In this document: positions 56,350-64,000 of the stretch, in pieces
Position numbering within the stretch: the stretch's first letter is position 1
How the letters are laid out: each line of letters opens with the position of its first letter
Assembly: GCA_037157565.1 (NCBI GenBank)
Contig: JAZHRO010000013.1
Location: 116,760,001-116,824,000 of the forward strand
DNA from: Thalassia testudinum
Lineage: Eukaryota > Streptophyta > Magnoliopsida > Alismatales > Hydrocharitaceae
Direction: 5' to 3'
Length of the DNA: 64,000 nt
Position numbers and translations under genes: made by a program
Notes under the pieces: generated by a model
Told to the model about the DNA's origin: nothing
What the model saw: only the letters and a program-made list of their open reading frames with translations
Database searches by the model: none

Positions 56350-56367
56350 TGGCGCCGTTGTCGGGGA
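56350..56367 (+). other. Primer-binding site of element D
   Basis: TGGCGCCGTTGTCGGGGA, one difference from the complement of the plant tRNA-Asp 3' end, three bases after the LTR. Confidence 0.88.
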
Positions 56368-57399
56368 GCAATGTGCAATGTATCACTAATCTCTGCATTC
56401 TGTTTGATCATATTAAACAGTAACTTACCCTACTTTGCTTTGTTGTGATCTTGCAGGTATTTCACGAGAGATCCCTCCCGCAAGTCAACTACTCCAGCGT
56501 AGGTAATTTCTTTTCTTCCTTAAACCATCCCTTAATCCTGGAAAGACAAAAGGAAGAAATTAATTTGGGAATCAATTGCCTTCTTTCTATAGTAATCACC
56601 ATCTTTAAGGTAAACGTTTCCTGATTTTGCGAAAATTTTTTGAAGTTGGAGCGATTTTTTTTAGATTCTATCCCACAAAATTCATGTGCCTAATAGAAAT
56701 CACGCTTAATCTCTATGGACAGCACACTTCTTGTTTTTAAGTCCAAAGAAAACCTTTTCAAGAAGAAAAAGAGGATTGGAAATAGAACCAAATTAGGGTT
56801 TCTACAGTAGGGCCTTAGAGTGCTAGTTCACACATGCCTGTATAAAAGGAAATGAACCCTCCCGCATCAGTGTGCTGCCCATGCCCTTCATTGAAGAGAT
56901 CTAAACAAGACAAACCCTAAGAAAAATTGAGCTCTAAAATCACTTGAATCTTAAAATCTTGGACCTATTAAACTGGGAGTCAAATCAGGGTGATCCCTAG
57001 GCCCCAAGCCTAGAATCATTCTGCCATTTATAGGATAGGTCAGGTGAAGTTGCCCCCTTGGGTCAACCAACCTCTAAATTAGGTCACAACATCAAAACAT
57101 CTAAAGTTCAAGTGAGACCCTAAAGCACCTTTGAAATAAAAGTGGTAGATTTAAGAGGTCAAGGTCCCCATTCTGGTCTACCTGGAATCTCAGTGACAAG
57201 AGAGGTCGGGTGGGGGAAACCCTGTAACCCGTGGAGATGCTCTACCGTGTAGGGGTCTTTGTGGGACTCTCCCTCTCTGGCTACCTAGGTAATTCTCAGG
57301 TGGATGAATTTTTGATCCAGGGGTATCATCGGCCCCGAACCTCCATAGTCATCCAAACATCTTTGGGTGTCTTGATTGGGTCAAAAATATCTCCAGTCC
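56368..57399 (+). other. 5' leader of element D, shared with Z
   Basis: Collinear with the Z leader (39260 down to about 38330). The last shared words are TGGGTGTCTTGATTGGGTC (near 57365), exactly where gag would begin in Z. Here the homology stops and new sequence begins. Noncoding. Confidence 0.72.
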
Positions 57400-57499
57400 C
57401 TCATCTTTTCTGTTTAGAGCACACACATACATTTTCAGTGGGACTTGTTATTGCTTCATAAATTGATTCTACATCTTGATTCCACCACCTAATCCAAAT

Positions 57500-58772
57500 A
57501 TGCAGCCAAACCACTTAGGACTACCATTAAAGAAACCTGAATATCGGAGATCCATGAGAGATAGGATGATTGAGGATGCCCTGAAATTCTATGAAAAAGA
57601 AGACAAAACCTCAACACCGGTAGAAAACATTCAGGTTGATGTCCCAGCAACCACAACCTTTATCATAACTTGTGCCCAAGTATTATTGGCAGAAGCCACA
57701 AAAGGATCAACCCGTGACTTGTTCATCACTGGGTACATTGAGATAGAAAAACTGCACAATCTTGAATACCTTCAATGTATGACAAATCCTTGACTTTGGA
57801 ACAACACCAAGAGGATCTTGAAAAATAGGAAGAGATAATGAGATTCGTAAAACAAATTATCAACTAGAAGTACCCGTATATACCACAAATAGAGGATGAA
57901 CCATCTTGGGACAACATCGATGATCAATCTAATCTCGGGTTTGAGGCACAAAATAGTTGTGGATTTCCAACCCAGATGGAGTACAATGTGCCTGATATTG
58001 AAGAAGGTTGGGAAGCTCCAAATGCAGGAAAACACCATGTTGAGCCCACTCTAGACCATGAATCACCAGGCTTAGAATCCCAAAACTCCTACAATAATGA
58101 GAGTAGAACTGAACCCCTCGAGGGTGTAAATTTTGTCCCTTATTCTGATAAGGTGACCCTCGAAGGTTATTCAGACCTAGATTCTAGTGATTCAACCCAC
58201 ATCCTAAGCCCAGAATCTAGATCTGAGACCTATTAGGAAGATTTCGAGGTCCCATATGAGGAAGATCAATCTTTCAATGAAGAATATGATTTTGGACCTC
58301 TATTTGATGAATATCCCTCGCCAACATCCTCAGAGGAACTAATCGATTTTTCGGAAGTCATGCCAATTTACGATAAAGCAAAGAGTTGGACGAGTAGGGT
58401 TTCAATTGGGTCTGCCCTACCATCTTAGAACCTGAGCCTCTACCAGATAAGGACACCTTTCTAAGCTCAGAATTGACATCTAGGCTAGACCCTAGTCAGG
58501 TTGCTAAATCTATAGCATATGATTTATTTTATGGTGGAACTCATGATCTTGAATCTCATTCAGATTTTGATTTTTACAAACTCTCCGACGATTTCGAATC
58601 TGACCAAAACATCGGAGAAAATCTGCTTCCTGATTATAATAAGCCAAATCTCATTGAAGCCACCTATTCCACACATACAGAACCGATCAAAACTCGTTCT
58701 CTACCCCGACTAGCAACCGGACTCAATTTCTATTTTGATTCACCTCTCACTGAGCCGTTTGGAAATTATTGA
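57500..58772 (+). pseudogene. Element D unique acidic reading frame, broken
   Basis: Not recognised. From ATG at 57500 (MQPNHLGLPLKKPEYRRSM) a frame runs to TGA at 57791. A shift near 57780 leads to an Asp/Glu/Ser-rich frame (about 57790-58236, with stops near 57828 and 57867), which runs on to about 58425. Another shift leads to 58473-58772 (LDPSQVAKSIAYDLFYGG... to PLTEPFGNY). Read together these suggest a single original acidic protein of roughly 420 residues with few Cys and no membrane segment, zinc finger or gag-pol motif. The beginning is more ordered (YRRSMRDRMIEDALKFYEKED). It occupies the place of gag-pol. It may be captured host sequence or an element-specific protein. Confidence 0.5.
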
Positions 58773-59149
58773 ACTCCACATCTATACCGGGTATCGGATA
58801 TCGATCAGAGTGAAAAACAGGAGACATCATTCTCTGATCACCCCTGTAGGGTTTCCACACCATGCACTGATTATTTTTCGGAACCCTACCCTGACCAGGC
58901 TGATTTGACTCAGCCTAAACCCGAGTTTTCACTTCCATATCCATCAAGCCACATTGCATATGGTGGGTTCCGCATCTGTTGATCTACATCTATCAACCCA
59001 CCAGACTTATTGGGTTTGGGCTGCATCATCAGCCTATTGATCTTAACAAGCACCTGGTTGGACCAACTAGGCTCTTAATCAAGGTGCTTGTTTTACAAAA
59101 TTTCCCTGATTTGACCACTCCCTCTCCACCCCATGTTCCGCTCGACTGA
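58773..59149 (+). other. End of the unique D insert, no gene seen
   Basis: Noncoding stretch after the acidic frame. An inverted repeat of AAGCACC(TTG) and CAAGGTGCTT is present around 59049-59093 (AAGCACC and GGTGCTT arms). Homology to Z has not yet resumed. Confidence 0.4.
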
Positions 59150-59388
59150 AGGCATTGAATTTAGTGCTTAACAGGAGGTAACCCGTTATTCCAAAAAATA
59201 GAGACTCGTCTGATTATCTGTCTATACTTCACATCCATTGCACCTTGAGTTCAGCCTTAGACAGTTGATCCCACCTCTGGTACACGTATCAGAACTTGAA
59301 ATCATCTGCATCAGTAATTTCCGACCCGTTCACCCACCCAATGTATCCTGTTCTAAGTCCCTGACCTCAACACTATTTCACACCCTCT

Positions 59389-59430
59389 GTTTACAATGAC
59401 ATTGCAAAACTTAAGCATTGGGGGGTGATA
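59389..59430 (+). other. Post-pol box and internal purine tract of D
   Basis: TTTACAATGACATTGCAAAA then TTAAGCATTGGGGGGTGA, the D version of the motif found after the coding region in all five internal regions. It was kept although D has no pol. Confidence 0.62.
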
Positions 59431-60122
59431 AAGTGCAAACAAACAGAACCAAGAAAAAGTCAGAAGGATTCTCATAAAAAATTCACATATGTCAAAAACA
59501 CAAAAAATTGAAAAATTATGAAAAAGAACAAAAAATGTAGGAGGGAGGAAATTTTGTGAGCCACATAATTATAAGGAGGAAAAAAAGGAGAAAAAATGAA
59601 AAAAGGAGCACAAAATGAAAAAGAAAAAGAAAAGGAAATAGTCATAGCAAGAGATTAAGGAATTAAACGAAGTTCTAGACCACATCAAGGAAAAAGAAAA
59701 TGAAAGAAAAGTGCTAAGGACACATAAAAAGAGATTAGCAAGAGCGCTGATCTTAGGTTTCTTGGGCTAGATTCTTTAGCTTAAAAATTCACGTATTCGC
59801 TAAAATCTAGATAATCCTCAAGAGGTTGGGGAAAATGCGAAGCTTAAGTATTAGGTCTAAGGCTTAGGAAGTATTCAGCCTCGTTAACTGGCCTTTGATT
59901 TGCGGGATTTGGTAACCTAAGCACCCCAATTCACACACAGTCTGGTTTAATGCACATAAACATCAAAATCACGCAAAAGCATTTTAATGTTCTGAAAGAT
60001 GTTGCCTAGATTAGGAGCGACCGATTAACACAAGTTGATTTGGATGAGTTCCCGGCCTGGAGAGGCAGGAAATTCCCCTCGAAGATGCGTAACAACATAT
60101 CATCTCCTCGGTGCTTGTCTCT

Positions 60123-60142
60123 TAGGATATTTAAATATCCTA
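60123..60142. other. Perfect 20-base palindrome in the D 3' UTR
   Basis: TAGGATATTTAAATATCCTA reads the same on both strands. Z has an imperfect version at 6679-6698 (TATGATATTTAGATATCCTA). It lies about 40 bases before the three stem-loops in element direction. Confidence 0.65.
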
Positions 60143-60183
60143 CCGGGGGCATATAAGTCTCTGCTGGTTTAGATATCATGTTC

Positions 60184-60311
60184 AGCATTATCACGAAATG
60201 TCGATCGCCATGGTCTGAATTTGGCCACGGAATGCCATAGGTGGGATTATCTCAAAATCTCGAAAGGCAGGGTTCTGGGGGTTACCATGGGCGGTGCTAT
60301 CATGAAGCATT
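60184..60311 (+). other. Three consecutive stem-loops in the D 3' UTR
   Basis: Unit 1: AGCATT-ATCACGA-AATGTC (60184-60202). Unit 2: GGGATT-ATCTCAA-AATCTC (60243-60261). Unit 3: GGTGCT-ATCATGA-AGCATT (60293-60311). They match the three units of Z in order. Unit 2 has A-T where Z has G-T in the stem, and unit 3 keeps pairing with different outer bases. Units 2 and 3 follow a TGCCATAGGTG or TACCATGGGCG box as in Z. Confidence 0.6.
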
Positions 60312-60748
60312 GATCGCTAGGGACCCTTGAGGATTGATGATGGGGACGAGGAATCGGATACAGACCGTGTTGAGAAGCCAACCTGAAGCTAGAAATAAAA
60401 AGAAAAGAGAGAGAAAACTCTCCAAACAAATAAATCTTCTGTCTCTCTCTTACACAAAAACGATTTGCAAACTGAACCTAGGCTAAAATTGTCTCAAGCA
60501 CGGGTGCTTTAACCGTGGAGTCCAAGAAACCCTAGGATAGTTTTTGAGGGCCTTAAAAACCTTTGCAGAAGACTGAGGCTAAAGCGGGTCAGGTTTGAAT
60601 TTTTGTTGATACTTGAGTACCTCTAGGCCTATTGTCGACATTCTGACCTAATCACAAAAGAAAAAGAAAAGCACTTATCATAACTGATGACAGACACTTA
60701 GGGTCTAGAACAGAAGTTAAAACCTTGAAATTTTGCTAAGGGACTGGC

Positions 60749-60768
60749 AAAAGCTAAGCATGGGGGTA
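60749..60768 (+). other. Polypurine tract of element D
   Basis: AAAAGCTAAGCATGGGGGTA directly precedes TGATGAGAGCC. It is a close match to the tracts of Z and A. Confidence 0.85.
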
Positions 60769-63485
60769 TGATGAGAGCCTCATCATGAGCCATAACTAGC
60801 TCATTTTGACCTAATAAAGAGAATAAAAGCTCCTACATAACTTAGAGGAGGGCTTAATTGAAGGAATAAGTGTTCTGAGAAGAAAACATGAAATAAATGA
60901 TAAAATTGTAATTTTACCATTGCAGTACATAAACGGGATTTCTCAGAGGCAAAACATAGGTCAAATGGTTTGAATAAGATGAAAAGTGGGTTGATTCAAT
61001 CAGAAAAGGGTTTATGTGCAATCCAGGAATTACATGACATTTAGTAACCTTAAAACAGACTCGCTTAATTCAACAGGGTTCTGGTCAGGATAAAAATCAA
61101 CTAAACCCTCTAAAATTCATGTAAAAATATCCCCTAGGGCGTAGAACCTTAAATTTGGCCTTTGGAACCTAGTTTGACCTATGTTAGGGTCCTAACTCAT
61201 TAATTGACCTAATTTGGGTTTTTGCACAAAATATCTAGTCAAACGTGGTCAAACCTAAAATTCACCTTCACCATTGGATTCCTTAGGTCCAAATTAGGTT
61301 TGTACCAAAATTTGGACCTAAGGGGAGGTTAGCTTGACCTACTTTGCAAATTAGTACACCTAATTACATTCTGGTCCCTATCTTTTGAAAACCATTGCAT
61401 AACCCCCCCTAACTTCGTCGCCACTCTTACAAGCAGGTCCCTCTGCCATTAATGGGGAGAAATCCAATTCTGGCGAGGAATAGAGAGGGAATACTCCCTG
61501 ATTCCTTAGAGATCTCCCAGATTTGGAAGGGAGATTCTCTAAGGAATTCCCTTCCATCTGAGCATGGTCCTGATCTAAGATTTGCACCCAATCTCTCGTG
61601 CGAATGCACGAGAGAGTTGGGTACCTAACAGAATTCCATCTCCAGTGAGGATTCCCATGCTTGCAAGCTTGTCTTCCAAGCACAGGAGTCCCTGCCAGTG
61701 CCTATAAATTGACCCCCAACTCCAGCCGCACCTCCTTAGCTCGACTTGGCCGGAATTCCATCTCAAATTCTTCTTCTTCGCCTCCAGCCAAGTGCTCCAG
61801 CGAGATCCGGTGAGCCTCCCTCCTCTTTCTCATCGCTCTGGCACAATACAAGTGGCAGAGCTATCCTCCCCTTCCTCCTCTGAGTCACACAGCACCCGCG
61901 CATGCTTCCCTAGCTCCATCGTCGCCGCCGTCTTCCTCCACTGGATGCCTTCTTCTCTGGCGACAGCAGGTACTGCTAGCCGCCCTCTCACCCCCTTCGT
62001 CCACTTAATTAGGTTAGAATTGTTCATCTCTATCCCCTCTTTCATTTCCCTCATTCTATTTCACACAACACCCCTCAACCGTCAATGTCCACCGCCATCT
62101 TCCTCATCTCCGGCCACCCTCCGGTGAGACGCCTCCGTCACTCCACACCCCCACACATCTCGCCACCCACCTCACAACCTCCGCCTCACTCCACTGAACA
62201 TCCTCCACTTATCCACAGACCCTCTACATCACCTCAACTGCCCCCCGACCTAACCCATCAATCTGGCCATAGAGCGACCTAGGCACGCATGCTTAGGCCA
62301 CCTCGCGGCCTGCCACCTACCACCTTACCTTCGTCGTGACACGGCGAAGGTGCTCCTATGGTCTGATAGAGCCGCAAGGCCCTTTTCGTGTCATGCAAGG
62401 TCTAAGCTCCAGCCACCATTAGCGACGGCTCGAGGAGGTTGCAAGCTCGCTCCAGGCTAAAGTGCTTCAGGATTCTAGGTCCAGCAGGTTCGGGGAAGTC
62501 TCGTGCATCCATCTGTCCAAGCAGTTGGTGCTGCGAGGATTGTAGCTGCTGCAATTAGATGGAAGATCTCTTGCGGGCGCGCGAGAAAAAGCGATGGAAC
62601 ATTAGTCCCACCTTGGAAAGTCGTGAGGTGTTTGCGTAGTTTAAATTGAATTTGTGATATTGTCTCTTCACCTCCAGAACACATGGGGTGAGGTCCCTCA
62701 CCTATACACGTGCCTCGTCCATGACTTCATCCCGCGGACCTGGTGACCTGACCCGACTATCCTCCTGAGCACTCCTCGCGCACCACACCCACACCGGTGC
62801 GCCTGGACCTAGGCACGCGACCCGACCCAATTACCTGACTCTGGGAGAGCGTGCTGAAGCTGACACTTAGTTGTAGAGGAAAAAGAAAAGGAAAGGCAAG
62901 GCAAAAGGAAGAGGCGAAGCCAAAGAGAAGAGGAACTGAAGAAGGAAGAAGAAAGAAATAAAGGGAAAGACAAGCAGAAGAAGAAGAAGAAGAGAAAGTA
63001 GAGCTAAGGATGGAAGAAGAAGAATACCCACAGAGAAAAGGAGAAAGAAACTGTAGAAGAAAGGAAAGGCAGAAGATAAAGGAAAGAAGAAGAAGGGCAA
63101 GAGCAGAGAAAGGAGCTGCAGAGAAGAAACAAGGAAGAAGAATTGCATGGCCAAAGAAGAAAAGAAGAACAGAGGAAAGTCAGAAGAAGAAGAAGAAGAG
63201 GAGAAAACATCTTTTTAAGATGTCTGATCATGGGATCAGACGTCCAATTCTTCTATTTTTACCATAATTAAATTTTAAACTCATGCATATATATATTTTG
63301 AATTAAGTTTTGAGTAATTAAGTGTTCAATTACATTCTTGAGATTAGTAATAAATTCCAATTGCTCCCTGTGTTCGACCTCGGATACTTAGGTTTTCAAG
63401 TAATAAATTTTTATTTGTTAACAACGCTTGGCCACCTATACTACGATGCAACTGACTGTTAAAACACGATCAAGCCGCGACAAGA
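60769..63485 (+). mobile_element. 3' LTR of element D
   Basis: 2.72-kb partner of 53719-56346. Terminal hairpin TGATGAG-AGC-CTCATCA intact. Dyad at 61586-61622 and TATA box at 61703. It carries about 170 extra bases (about 61790-61965) relative to the 5' LTR, and lacks the 85-base piece noted there. U5 box at about 63362-63383. The end CGACAAGA differs by one base from the 5' LTR end. Confidence 0.88.
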
Positions 63486-63490
63486 AGGTG

Positions 63491-64000
63491 CAACTCGAGG
63501 AGCTAGAAGGAAGTCTTCTTCAAGTTTGGGAGCCACCATTCTTGGAGCAAAGGTTGCCTCAGCTACTCGGGAGAACTTTCTCTTTTATTTTGTTGCATTT
63601 TAATTCCTGTTAAGCATTCATCTTCCTAGGGATTAACTAAGTGGAACCTTTGCTTAGTTGTGCTCCCTTGGTACTTTGTAAACATTTCTTCTTAATAACA
63701 AAGTGCCTTTGTTCATTCTTGAATTTTCAATTTCAAGTAGCAACTTTATTTATTTTAGTGCATCACATCTCTCTTCTAATTACCCAAGGCTCACTTGCCT
63801 AGGGTGTGCTTAGAAGAGAAGACTTCTCTTCTCACTTAGGTTGTAGTTGTTAGGCAAGTTTCTTTAGCGTTGTTCCATCTTCACATTCATATCCCGCTTA
63901 TTTCCAAACATAAAAATTTACAAAAATCAAAATACAAAAAGGGAAGTGTTGATTTGAGAGACAAGAGTGAGAATCACTTATTTGACTAAGAAATTGGCCT
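63491..64000 (+). mobile_element. Element Y: third part of the probable LTR
   Basis: Resumes after the D duplication (63486-63490) and runs off the window. TTTTATTTTGTTGCATTTTAA and a run of AAAATCAAAATACAAAAAG near 63930 are the kind of sequence found towards the 3' end of gypsy LTRs. No gene and no PBS are visible before the window ends. A pair of AGAGAAGACTTCTCTTCT (63810-63830) forms a palindrome. Confidence 0.4.

Larger units (their letters stand above)
59150..60748 (+). other. 3' UTR of element D, shared with Z
   Basis: Homology with Z resumes at the very end of pol (GTGCTTAACAGGAGGTAACC here, GCGCTTAACGGGAGGCAACC in Z). The region then stays collinear to the LTR. It contains the post-pol box with an internal purine tract (59389-59430), an A-rich stretch (59450-59720), a 20-base palindrome (60123-60142) and three stem-loops (60184-60311). 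Confidence 0.75.
53719..63485 (+). mobile_element. Element D: large non-autonomous derivative of the Z family
   Basis: Two LTRs (53719-56346 and 60769-63485), a PBS, leader, about 2 kb of unrelated central sequence, and a 3' UTR with purine tract. No gag, protease, RT, RNase H or integrase could be found on either strand. The LTR start (TGATGAGAGCC...GAGCCATAAC), the leader and the 3' UTR are homologous to Z. It therefore fits the class of large retrotransposon derivatives that use proteins from an autonomous relative, here most likely a Z-type element. LTRs differ by about 6% in the first 220 bases. Confidence 0.85.

Overview
This is plant nuclear DNA, almost certainly from a flowering plant. 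Nearly all of it is a nest of long Ty3/gypsy LTR retrotransposons of the Athila/Tat type. The evidence is primer-binding sites complementary to plant tRNA-Asp, Athila-style gag-protease-RT-RNaseH-integrase with the usual landmarks (WRVCIDYRRLN, MPFGLCNAPATF, FMDDF, HLSR, DDE integrase), kilobase-long LTRs, and purine tracts of the form GGCATGGGGG. I cannot name the species. The only likely host gene is at the left edge: a two-exon gene for a small secreted cysteine-rich peptide (106-473, minus strand).

Layout. 1-995: host DNA with the peptide gene. 996-2646: LTR of an old element (X), plus its PBS. 2674-3278, 53476-53718 and 63491-64000: three pieces of what looks like one LTR (Y) that landed just after the X primer-binding site. 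Y is split by two insertions. The first is element Z (3279-53470, minus strand, CCCCC target duplication). The second is element D (53719-63485, plus strand). Z is itself split twice: element A (10828-35746, plus, duplication AAGAT) sits in its protease-RT region, and element C (39616-51061, minus, duplication GTAGG) sits in its 5' LTR. Element B (17718-31020, plus) sits in the RNase H region of A. The deepest path is B in A in Z in Y in X. Rough hand counts of LTR-pair differences (Z about 11%, C and D about 6-7%, A about 6%, B about 2%) agree with this order.

How the elements compare. Z, A and B carry full gag-pol sets broken by stops and frameshifts. C keeps an unbroken 455-codon gag and a damaged protease but has no RT, RNase H or integrase. 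D shares its LTR ends, 5' leader and 3' untranslated region with Z, but about 2 kb with an unrelated acidic reading frame replaces gag-pol. C and D could only have moved with proteins from relatives.

The most interesting signals are structural and noncoding. All seven LTR types begin with a short hairpin-forming inverted repeat although the stem sequences are unrelated. Z and D share three consecutive stem-loops with a common seven-base loop and covarying stems. Z and D also share a dyad about 80 bases upstream of the TATA box. Five elements share a box plus an extra purine tract just after their coding region. X and A carry tRNA-like Pol III promoter boxes inside the LTR, and a dyad that in A is centred on a G-box.
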